A stretch of 59,474 nt of DNA, from the IMG/VR virus record IMGVR_UViG_3300001352_002199, positions 1-59,474 of that record; one strand, given 5' to 3'. The position numbers and the translations under genes are program-made. Shown here piece by piece: positions 31,508 through 38,623 of this stretch; the stretch's first letter is position 1, and each line of letters opens with the position of its first letter. The DNA comes from a virus. Below the pieces are notes generated by a model. That model was not told where the DNA came from, searched no databases, and was given only the letters and a program-made list of their open reading frames with translations.

Positions 31508-31980
31508 ACTTGATGGTTTGGGATATTTAGCAAATCTTTAACTTTGATTTGCGTAATAGTTTCAAGAGTATCTTTTCTTCTAAATAACCTATACTTAGAG
31601 TTCCAAGGTTTATCAACATAAGGCAAGTCCCACCTTACTATCTGTGATTCATTCAAGAACTTTATCAAACCTTTCCTTGGAATAAAAATAAATTCTTTAG
31701 AGGTTTCAAAAATAACAAAATCAGACATACCATAAAGCCATCCTTTTCCTCCTTTAGAGTTTTCATATTCTATATATACCCAGTGGTTTGCATTTTTACC
31801 ATTTTTTTTCTTTAGATCTATGCGAACTTCGCTAGATTGACCACCTTTTTGACCTTCAAGTAAGAAGTCTACATTACCTTTTCGCTCGGAAAAGCTAGGC
31901 TTTTTGACTTTATATCCTTTTGACTCAGCGATTTCGATAAAAAGTTTTTTATAACTTTTAGTTTGTTTTTTCTCTGCCAT
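31486..31980 (-). CDS. putative PD-(D/E)XK nuclease, phage type
   Basis: 164 residues. KKLFIEIAESKGYKVKKPSFSERKGNVDFLLEGQKG...VRIDLKKKNGK...VYIEYENSKGGKGWLYGMSDFVIFET has a D...D-L-K nuclease-like core and the GWLYGxxD motif of a family found in marine T4-like phages. It may be a resolvase-like or repair nuclease. The catalytic assignment is a motif guess. It sits next to the UvdE-like gene, 5 bases apart. Confidence 0.6.
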   Translation of the reverse strand: MAEKKQTKSYKKLFIEIAESKGYKVKKPSFSERKGNVDFLLEGQKGGQSSEVRIDLKKKNGKNANHWVYIEYENSKGGKGWLYGMSDFVIFETSKEFIFIPRKGLIKFLNESQIVRWDLPYVDKPWNSKYRLFRRKDTLETITQIKVKDLLNIPNHQVWQKHSK

Positions 31981-31985
31981 AAATT

Positions 31986-33068
31986 TTAAGAATCATACAA
32001 AGCATTAAATGCTCGAGATGCATCTTGAGATTTTTTATACTTGTTTTTTGTAATGGTAACAATTACTTCTTCGGTCACCTTGTCCTCATCCTCAGGCATT
32101 GTGTACTTAATAATAGCTTTATCTCTTTTGCGCACATCGCACTCCCATTTAATATTGTAATTGAAATCTGGGATAGGACCAGAAAGATACTCTGCGGAAA
32201 CATTAGAGCCTTCCTTATCTTTTTCTGACCACAAAAACACAGGAACAACACCCATCCAAGTCTCATGAAATGCCCCAATATTTACGATAGGTTCAACAAT
32301 CTCAGATCCAAAAGAGCCAGGATTTCTTTCGTCAGCTATGTTATAATAACTCAAGACCATGCCATTTCCAAATTTTTCATATAGATAAACATGAAAATAT
32401 TTAAATAAATTAACAGGATTCCAGAAACCTTTTTCTTCGTTTTGAATTACAATTCTTTTTTGAGTTTCTTTATTTAACTTTTTAAAGTTATCATGAAAAG
32501 ATTTAACTAAGCTGACAGCTGATTCATGACTTGTTGATTTTGGTTCAGAAAAAGGCTTAATTATTATGGGGTTGGAAGCATTAGAGGGGAAGCCTGCAGT
32601 CTCAAAAAACCAACTGTGAAAGTTTAATTCTTGAATAGCTCTATTTAAATTGACTTCATCTTCAGTAACTAAACTGTTGGACGAATCGGGATAAACAGAC
32701 AATGTAATGTTGTTTTGCCTAGCAATTACCCCAATAGATCTAATTTTGTTAAGGATGTTTGAATGATTTGGTAGCGAATCTATACTTAAGTTTAAACCAT
32801 TGGAAAAGTCGCAAATCAAACTAAAGATCGAAGAGCTAATTCTATAATGAGTTATACCAACTTTAGGCAAAAACTCGATTATATTCTCAGTTAAGTTTAA
32901 ATTATGTATAATTCTATTTGAAAGCTCTAGTAAGGCAGCTTCATCTCCTTGACTTTCTTTAATTCCAGAAAAAGTTTTTTGAGCGATACCTGAGAAGGTG
33001 TAGGAACCATCTTTTTGCTGCTCTTTTAGGAGTTCGGATAAACTAATTAGACCATACAGTACATTCAT
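31986..33068 (-). CDS. UvdE-like protein with altered active site
   Basis: 360 residues. The TIM-barrel landmarks of UV-damage endonuclease are visible: NLNLTENIIEFLPKVGITHYRISSSIF (RISS at 76-79), IQNEEKGFWNP (residues 208-218), NPGS (249-252), ETWMGVVPVFLWSE (269-282) and WECDVRKRDKAI near the end. At the places of the metal ligands, however, the usual residues are absent: Tyr126 for the HP motif His, Lys171 for the second His, Gln209 for the ENDD Glu, Asn243 region for Asp-His, Leu279 for the HxSE His. Catalysis is therefore doubtful. Normal UvdE nicks beside UV photoproducts. A GTGTAA box lies 10 bases upstream. Confidence 0.7.
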   Translation of the reverse strand: MNVLYGLISLSELLKEQQKDGSYTFSGIAQKTFSGIKESQGDEAALLELSNRIIHNLNLTENIIEFLPKVGITHYRISSSIFSLICDFSNGLNLSIDSLPNHSNILNKIRSIGVIARQNNITLSVYPDSSNSLVTEDEVNLNRAIQELNFHSWFFETAGFPSNASNPIIIKPFSEPKSTSHESAVSLVKSFHDNFKKLNKETQKRIVIQNEEKGFWNPVNLFKYFHVYLYEKFGNGMVLSYYNIADERNPGSFGSEIVEPIVNIGAFHETWMGVVPVFLWSEKDKEGSNVSAEYLSGPIPDFNYNIKWECDVRKRDKAIIKYTMPEDEDKVTEEVIVTITKNKYKKSQDASRAFNALYDS

Positions 33069-33078
33069 GTTAATGTAA

Positions 33079-33084
33079 TTACAC
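33079..33084 (-). promoter_or_regulatory. GTGTAA box (putative phage promoter)
   Basis: TTAGTGTAA, 10 bases, then ATG at 33068. The TAA is also the stop codon of the 102-residue gene upstream. Confidence 0.55.
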
Positions 33085-33387
33085 TAAACTATCTGGGATC
33101 TCTTCTTTTTTTGGAGATTCTTGTATATCTTTTTCATTTGACTTAATTTCTGCAGAGCTTGAATCAGAGGATTCTGCATCTTTAGATACATAGAGAACAT
33201 AGTCTGGCTTCTTGTCGTTATCTTTGTAGCGATTTGGAAACATAACTACCTTCATTTTCTTCTTAACTCCAAGCTCATCGACTTCGATGCTACCTGAGAG
33301 ATATTTACCTTTAGCACTATCCCTAGTCCAAAAGGCTCCAATTTCGCGTTGTGACCAATCTGATTTTGTGTTTTGTTCTTCTAACAT
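33079..33387 (-). CDS. DUF736-like small protein, possible ssDNA binder
   Basis: 102 residues. REIGAFWTRDSAKGKYLSGSIEVDELGVKKKMKVVMFPNRYKDNDKKPDYVLYVSKD follows the strand pattern of DUF736-type proteins (GxF...G.I.TL...V...FxPN.KKDNDKAPDFRVY). The C-terminus is acidic and Ser-rich (ESSDSSSAEIKSNEKDIQES), like the tail of single-strand binding proteins. Binding is not shown; the family has no known activity. Confidence 0.55.
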   Translation of the reverse strand: MLEEQNTKSDWSQREIGAFWTRDSAKGKYLSGSIEVDELGVKKKMKVVMFPNRYKDNDKKPDYVLYVSKDAESSDSSSAEIKSNEKDIQESPKKEEIPDSLV

Positions 33388-33404
33388 AATGTGTATATGA
33401 TTTT

Positions 33405-33716
33405 ATGGTTGTAATATATGATTCGACGTTAACTGAGCCACCTAGCTCAATTCATTGTTTTAGAGATGTAACTTTATTTGTTAAAGTTTTTTGTGGGAAA
33501 GATAATATTTTAATGTGCCCGAAGGGAACAAAAAGTAGTTATTGGAAATGGATAAAAAAATATGGAGCACATGATTTTGTTGAGCAATTAATAACGAAAG
33601 GGGAGGATCAGGATGGGCTTTTAGTTGGGAGTTTTGGAGATATTTCTTGCGATGTATTGAATGAATATAACTATGGTGAAATTTTAAATTCGATAAAAAG
33701 TAGATTATCGATTTGA
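33405..33716 (+). CDS. hypothetical protein, plus strand
   Basis: 103 residues (MVVIYDSTLTEPPSSIHCFRDV ... GDISCDVLNEYNYGEILNSIKSRL). The composition (Trp-Lys-Trp, mixed charges) is protein-like, and the minus-strand frame over the same bases is of low-complexity character. It is divergent from the gene at 33079-33387 with a 17-base gap, and a TATGAT box with weak -35 (TTGTTC, 17-base spacing) precedes the ATG. No domain recognised. Confidence 0.5.
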   Translation: MVVIYDSTLTEPPSSIHCFRDVTLFVKVFCGKDNILMCPKGTKSSYWKWIKKYGAHDFVEQLITKGEDQDGLLVGSFGDISCDVLNEYNYGEILNSIKSRLSI

Positions 33717-33783
33717 TTGTAAATGATTTAAATAAACATAAACAACCATACAATAAAAAATAAACAAATAAGTATCTAGCATG

Positions 33784-34320
33784 CTATCTAAACTTTGGTT
33801 GTAATAATCTCCACCTATCAGAATCTATCGGTTTACTGCCATTGTCTATAGCATACAACATTTCTATGATTTCGTCAAGAGAATTATAAATATATTTATG
33901 TGGAAGCATCCCCAGCATCCATAGTGGGGTTTTTGATTTACCACCTTCCATACTAATAAAGATAGGTTTTTTCATGCGCACAGCAGTAACAATCTCTTCT
34001 GCACTACCCCAACTAGCAACATCTGGAACTAAATGAGCGATAATAAAATCTGAGCGATCAACTAAATTAAGATCGTAAGCTCGAACCGTTTTCATTCTAT
34101 CAGTCACTCGATCATATTGCTTAGTCTTCATCCAAGTTTCCATTTCTTTACGAGAAGCTTCATCTTCTTCTACGTCTTTAATAAAAGGCTTCTTGTAAGG
34201 GTCAAAACATAGAATATCTAGAGGCTCTAGCTTTTCAGTAACTTCTTCGCGCCAATTTCGGCCACTAAGATACTGCATGTGACCAACGAGATAAGTTTTA
34301 GTTTTATACAGAAGATTCAT
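33784..34320 (-). CDS. nucleoside 2-deoxyribosyltransferase-like protein
   Basis: 178 residues. TYLVGHMQYLSGRNWREEVTEKL at the start, FDPYKKPF, VRAYDLNLVDRSDFIIAHLVPDVASWGSAEEIVTAVRMKKPIF match the phage/bacterial nucleoside deoxyribosyltransferase family (SxxR.W...DP, D...DxxD, GT/SxxE). The GSAEEI glutamate would be the nucleophile. It exchanges or cleaves deoxynucleosides in nucleotide salvage. The ATG is 9 bases after a sigma-70 -10 box. Confidence 0.75.
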   Translation of the reverse strand: MNLLYKTKTYLVGHMQYLSGRNWREEVTEKLEPLDILCFDPYKKPFIKDVEEDEASRKEMETWMKTKQYDRVTDRMKTVRAYDLNLVDRSDFIIAHLVPDVASWGSAEEIVTAVRMKKPIFISMEGGKSKTPLWMLGMLPHKYIYNSLDEIIEMLYAIDNGSKPIDSDRWRLLQPKFR

Positions 34321-34329
34321 ATTCTGAAT

Positions 34330-34358
34330 ATATTAACAGAAATGAGATTGAATGTCAA
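34330..34358 (-). promoter_or_regulatory. sigma-70-type promoter
   Basis: TTGACA (34353-34358), 17 bases, TAATAT (34330-34335), then 9 bases to the ATG at 34320. It lies right after the T-run that follows tRNA-Ser. Confidence 0.75.
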
Positions 34359-34366
34359 CAAAAAAA

Positions 34367-34457
34367 TGGCGGAGAAGACAGGATTTGAACCTGCGGAGGA
34401 ATTAACTCCCTCAACGCTTTAGCAAAGCGCCGCCTTAAACCACTCAGCCACTTCTCC
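34367..34457 (-). tRNA. tRNA-Ser (anticodon GCU)
   Basis: 91 bases with acceptor GGAGAAG/CTTCTCC, discriminator G and encoded CCA, D arm TGGCTGAGTGGTTTAAGGC, anticodon stem GCGCT/AGCGT with loop TTGCTAA (anticodon GCT), a long variable arm (TTGAGGGAGTTAATTCCTCC) as expected for tRNA-Ser, and a T arm GGTTCAAATCC. It reads AGC and AGU. It lies 13 bases from the tmRNA and probably shares its transcript. Confidence 0.95.
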
Positions 34458-34470
34458 TTTTTTATTTAAA

Positions 34471-34869
34471 TGGTGGACGTGGCGGGAGTTGAACCCGCGT
34501 CTTTAAATCTTCAAGAGATACACATCTACAAGTTTAGTCGATTTTTTTTATAGTTATGATATCGACATCCAACTAAACATTTCAATTATTCACTCAAACT
34601 TGAGGCCCCCGAATACTCAGTGGTACAGTTTATAAAACGGATAAACTTTTATCTGTTTTGCAGATAGATGACCCCGCAATCCTTTTATCTGCGTCAAAGG
34701 TTACGAGGTAGCAGAGATTAGGCTGCTAGAGCAAGCTGACGCTTCTTAAAAGCGAAAGCTTTAACACGTGACTTATTGCCATGTAGTTTTTTGTGCCTTT
34801 TGAAGGAGCCAGGCACAACTCCTACTTGCAGTATACTGATTCAATTTAAATCAAATCCAGAACACGCCC
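34471..34869 (-). ncRNA. ssrA: tmRNA (transfer-messenger RNA)
   Basis: 399 bases. The ends GGGCGTG (5') and CACGTCC-A-CCA (3') pair over 7 bp with a G3-U70 wobble, the alanine identity element of tmRNA. The 3' end carries a TTCAACTCC T loop. A pseudoknot follows the 5' domain (AGGAG/CTCCT with GTGCC/GGCAC). The tag frame is at 34718-34780: from GGC it encodes GNKSRVKAFA FKKRQLALAA and stops at TAA. tmRNA rescues stalled ribosomes and adds a degradation tag. The tag is long and very basic compared with the common 8-15-residue tags, but ends in the protease-recognised ALAA. Promoter TATACT lies about 24 bases upstream. Confidence 0.95.
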
Positions 34870-34893
34870 ATAAATTTATCAAAGAACTTGTAT

Positions 34894-34923
34894 AGTATAC
34901 AGTAAAAAACAAAAAAAAGTAAA
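34894..34923 (-). promoter_or_regulatory. probable tmRNA promoter
   Basis: TATACT (34894-34899) preceded 17-18 bases earlier by TTACTT/TTTACT inside a T-rich stretch. The start would lie about 18-24 bases before the mature tmRNA 5' end at 34869. Confidence 0.5.
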
Positions 34924-34932
34924 GAAAAAAAA

Positions 34933-36231
34933 TTATAAAGGATGTCCCCATGCTAATATTTTAGGTCTTTCAGGAAAAAAACTTTCCCCATAAATATAAA
35001 ACCCTTCATCAGTAGGAGTTGACTCTGGGTCGGTATAATCTAAAGAGAAGGTTAGCTCTACAGTTTTAGCTTGACTATCTACGGAACTTTGGAAAGATTC
35101 TGTATCAAGTATAGCTTTTTTGAAATAAAAAGATAAGTGAGCATCTCTTTGATGTAAATTTCCGTCACATAAATCTAAGTTACAGATGTCATGTAATGAT
35201 ATAACAACGTTATGAAAATCTTTTTTACATAAATGATCAACTAAATTAGCCTCTTTTAATTCCGATAGATTAGCTACACACTTGACTTCTATTTTATTAG
35301 GAAACTGATACACTCTATTATATTCGTAAAAACTCCCTAATCTATTAATACGAATAGTGGGTAGTGGCACATTGAAGGTAAAACCTTGAATGTGAGCAGC
35401 TTTAATATTCTTTTTATTTTCTGACGATGTAGTTTCTGAAAGTAAACCAGAGTCATCTAGGGATATTTTAATACCAGCAGGCGAAACTCCAGGAGAATTG
35501 TTATGAAATAAAACTTCGTTAAACTGATTACCTATACCTGGGTAACTAAAACTATCAAAAGTGTCGGGTAGACTAAATTTGTAAGGGGAACAAGCAGATT
35601 GATTAGCTAAGTCAAGTGAAGGTAGGGGTAAATTTTCTACCCCTGAATCATGAGTACTAATATTAAAACCTTCATAAGATAATCTAGCTCTGGGCATAGA
35701 TCCAACTTCTGCAGTAAAGGCATATTGAGTTAAAAAAGCATTGCCTATACCAACAACCGAAACAGCAGGATTACTTTGGGATAAATCTGACCCTATAATA
35801 TCGTGCCCATCAGGACCTATGGCTATAAATATATTTTGACCAAATGGAATATTAGCTGAAAGAAAGTCATACAAGGCTAAAGTTACACCATCAACCTTGA
35901 GTCCAGAAACTAATTCATTGTATCCATCAGCAAAAAGATATTCAAAATTAATATAAACATCTGGCGTTCCAATAGGTACTGAACTAACTTTACCTGCTTG
36001 ACCATACTGATTTACGTCCACATTGTTAACTTTAAATCCATAATCTAAGGATTGTATTCTATGTAATTGACGAACAGAATTACCATCGACTGTAGACCAA
36101 TGTAGGTTGCGCCTGAGGCCGCCAGAATCGAAAGACGAACCATCATTAAAGTGGGGCTCAGTAGCCTGGGGGCTTATATAAACGAATTGATTTTGATAAT
36201 TAATTCTATGATGTTTAGTTTTATAACTCAT
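34933..36231 (-). CDS. putative virion structural protein
   Basis: 432 residues, beta-rich, low in Lys clusters, without enzyme motifs or a signal. Segments such as SLDYGFKVNNVDVNQYGQAG, YAFTAEVGSMPRARLSYEGFNI and FYFKKAILDTESFQSSVDSQAKTVELTFSLDYTDP look like tail-tube or sheath-type domains, but I cannot place it in a known family. It overlaps the ClpC-like gene by 11 bases. Both are on the unit headed by the GTGTAA box at 38617. Confidence 0.5.
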   Translation of the reverse strand: MSYKTKHHRINYQNQFVYISPQATEPHFNDGSSFDSGGLRRNLHWSTVDGNSVRQLHRIQSLDYGFKVNNVDVNQYGQAGKVSSVPIGTPDVYINFEYLFADGYNELVSGLKVDGVTLALYDFLSANIPFGQNIFIAIGPDGHDIIGSDLSQSNPAVSVVGIGNAFLTQYAFTAEVGSMPRARLSYEGFNISTHDSGVENLPLPSLDLANQSACSPYKFSLPDTFDSFSYPGIGNQFNEVLFHNNSPGVSPAGIKISLDDSGLLSETTSSENKKNIKAAHIQGFTFNVPLPTIRINRLGSFYEYNRVYQFPNKIEVKCVANLSELKEANLVDHLCKKDFHNVVISLHDICNLDLCDGNLHQRDAHLSFYFKKAILDTESFQSSVDSQAKTVELTFSLDYTDPESTPTDEGFYIYGESFFPERPKILAWGHPL

Positions 36232-38608
36232 GACATAAAAAATTACCTTTTGAAAATGAAACTTTTATGTTAGTAACATTTTTATTTATTAAAAATTTAG
36301 CTATTTCAACTTCAACTTCATTTTGTATAATTCTCCTAATAGGTCTACCACCTAAATTCTCTGAAATAGTTTTATCTAAAATTGCCAGCTTTAATGAATT
36401 TAGAAATTTTGATTTGATTCCTTTTTTAGAGAGTTTATTGCTTACTTTTTTTAATTCTATATTAATAATCTTTTTAAGATCTGAATCTTTAAAGTTGTTA
36501 AACAAAACAATACCATCAAACCTATTAACTAGCTCTGGACTTAATTTACGCTTAGCTTCTTCAAACACTTTATCTTTATGAGTTGATTCAGTATTCATAA
36601 AACCTACAGAACCTTTTTTATCAATAATGTCCGCACCTAAATTACTTGTTAATATAATGATCGTATTTTTGAATGAAGTTTCTTCTCCAGTATTGTCAGT
36701 TAATCTACCTTCTTCTAAGATTTGAAGCAAGGATTGCAAGACTACTGGATGAGCTTTTTCAATTTCATCAAACAATAAAACGGAATGAGGGTCCTTTTTA
36801 ATCTTCTCAGTAAGTATGCCTCCATTTTCATAACCAACATAACCTGGGGAGGAGCCTGAGAACTTATTGACTGAAACTGAATCACTAAATTCAGACATAT
36901 CAAAATAAATTAATTTCTTATGAGAACCAAAATAATGATTAGCTAAAGATTTAGCTGTCAATGTTTTACCAACTCCAGTCTTTCCTAAAAATAAAAAACT
37001 ACCTATAGGCCTGAATTCATCAGACAAGCCACAATGAGTTTTAAATAGTGAATTAACTATCTTTTCTACAGCTTGTTCTTGACCAATAACATCTTTAGAC
37101 ATTCGATTGGACAATTTTAAAATTTTGTTAGAATAGGTTTCATTCAGAGATTCAATAGGTATGTCTAATTGTTTAGAAATTACGCGACGTACATCTATAG
37201 GTTGAACTTTAGCAATTTTTTTTAACTTCTTTTTACTCCAAGAATCCATGATGGTTTTATATTGTTCATATATAGAGTTTTTGGTATGCGAGTCGATGTT
37301 TTCAGTAGTTAAAGATTTTTCTATCTGTTTGGCCATTTGAGGCTTTTTATAGAATTTAATTTTTACATTAGATCCAGCCTGATCTAGTAAATCTATAGCT
37401 TTATCTGGTAATTTTTTGTTGTGAATAAACTTATTAGAAAGATGAATAGATTCTTTAATGGACTCTAGGGAGTAGTTTATATTGTGAAAAGAAGAATAAC
37501 TTGGTATTAAGTTGCCAATAATTTCTAGAGTTTCAGACTCTGTTGGCTCTTTTACATGAATAAAGTGGAATCTACGCTTTAAGGCTGCATCTTTACCAAA
37601 ACTTTTTCTATATTCTTCGTGAGTTGTCGATCCGATGCATGTTATTTCTCCCCTGGAAATGTAAGGCTTTAGTATATTGGCTGCATCTAAAGCTCCTTCT
37701 GAGTTTCCTGCCCCAACGATAGTGTGGATTTCATCGATAAATAAAATAATATGCTTGTGCTGGGTAACTTCATCGATAAAAAATTTAAGCCTCTCTTCGA
37801 ATTGACCTCTATATTTTGTGCCTGCAACCATTGAATTTAAATCCATAGAGATAATAGTCTTATTAATGAGGTAGTCGTTAGAGTCTAAATTCACAATTCG
37901 TTTAGCTAAACCTTCCACTAAGGCAGTTTTACCAACACCAGCATCACCAACTAAAACTGCGCAAGATTTATTCTTTCTACACAAAGTAGATTCGAGTTCG
38001 TGAATGTAATTTTGATTAGGGAATACAAAATCAAATTTACCTGACTTAGCTAAAGTATTAAAATTTACTCCATAAGATTCAAGAGTAGTTTGATTGCCAT
38101 TACTTGACTTGGGTGAGGCCGGGATACTGGAATCTTCAGTGTTAAAAATAGGGCTATGCACTATATCTTCATCTAGCAAGCTATTTAGCAGATCTTCCAT
38201 CGCCAATATATCTATATCAGCCTCAATAAAATAATCAATTGCATTAGAATTTAAATCATTAATTAATGCTGAAAAGATATGCTCGACACTTATATAGTTA
38301 TGCTGCTTAGAATTTGATAGGGAGATTGAATAATCAAGGCAAGATTTTACTTCGCTAGAGAATACAATATCATCAATTAAATTACTATCCTTAACTTCAA
38401 TAAACTTAAAGTATTTATGAAGCGAATCTTCTAGCTTAGTAAATTGAGTATTGAGATGCAATTCTAGAAAAGGGACTACAAAACTATCAGCCTTAATTAA
38501 AGAGAATAGAATATGCTCTATATGAACGGCTTCATGATTAAATTTTCTAGCTAATTTTTTAGCTAAGCTTAATATCTCTTGTGTTCGAGGAGTAAAATTT
38601 GCTCGCAT
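36221..38608 (-). CDS. ClpC/ClpA-like AAA+ unfoldase
   Basis: 795 residues. An N-terminal Clp repeat domain (about 1-150) is followed by AAA-1 (Walker A GDAGVGKT 221-228, Walker B ILFIDEIHT 288-296), a short middle segment and AAA-2 (GKTGVGKT 542-549, LLFDEIEKAHP 611-621). After AAA-2, GSVGFMNT (VGF at 668-670) matches the VGF loop of ClpC that docks on ClpP. No ClpP gene is seen, so it may use host ClpP. It could remodel or degrade host proteins or help virion assembly. It shares a unit with a putative structural gene. Confidence 0.9.
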   Translation of the reverse strand: MRANFTPRTQEILSLAKKLARKFNHEAVHIEHILFSLIKADSFVVPFLELHLNTQFTKLEDSLHKYFKFIEVKDSNLIDDIVFSSEVKSCLDYSISLSNSKQHNYISVEHIFSALINDLNSNAIDYFIEADIDILAMEDLLNSLLDEDIVHSPIFNTEDSSIPASPKSSNGNQTTLESYGVNFNTLAKSGKFDFVFPNQNYIHELESTLCRKNKSCAVLVGDAGVGKTALVEGLAKRIVNLDSNDYLINKTIISMDLNSMVAGTKYRGQFEERLKFFIDEVTQHKHIILFIDEIHTIVGAGNSEGALDAANILKPYISRGEITCIGSTTHEEYRKSFGKDAALKRRFHFIHVKEPTESETLEIIGNLIPSYSSFHNINYSLESIKESIHLSNKFIHNKKLPDKAIDLLDQAGSNVKIKFYKKPQMAKQIEKSLTTENIDSHTKNSIYEQYKTIMDSWSKKKLKKIAKVQPIDVRRVISKQLDIPIESLNETYSNKILKLSNRMSKDVIGQEQAVEKIVNSLFKTHCGLSDEFRPIGSFLFLGKTGVGKTLTAKSLANHYFGSHKKLIYFDMSEFSDSVSVNKFSGSSPGYVGYENGGILTEKIKKDPHSVLLFDEIEKAHPVVLQSLLQILEEGRLTDNTGEETSFKNTIIILTSNLGADIIDKKGSVGFMNTESTHKDKVFEEAKRKLSPELVNRFDGIVLFNNFKDSDLKKIINIELKKVSNKLSKKGIKSKFLNSLKLAILDKTISENLGGRPIRRIIQNEVEVEIAKFLINKNVTNIKVSFSKGNFLCHEL

Positions 38609-38616
38609 ATAATATA

Positions 38617-38622
38617 TTACAC
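38617..38622 (-). promoter_or_regulatory. GTGTAA box (putative late promoter, leaderless)
   Basis: TAGTGTGTAA, exactly 8 bases, then ATG at 38608. It opens the unit with the ClpC-like and structural genes. Confidence 0.65.
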
Positions 38623-38623
38623 A

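Noticed and set aside
33481-33753. 90-residue minus-strand frame opposite the plus-strand gene at 33405
   Set aside because: Composition (repeated Leu/Ser/His, low complexity) looks like a shadow; the plus-strand reading is more protein-like.
34367-34869. Reading the tRNA-Ser and tmRNA region as an unexplained gap
   Set aside because: The tRNA fold and paired tmRNA ends with a pseudoknot and tag frame explain it.
36267-36581. Plus-strand frame opposite the ClpC-like gene
   Set aside because: It is a reverse-strand shadow of AAA-2 coding DNA.
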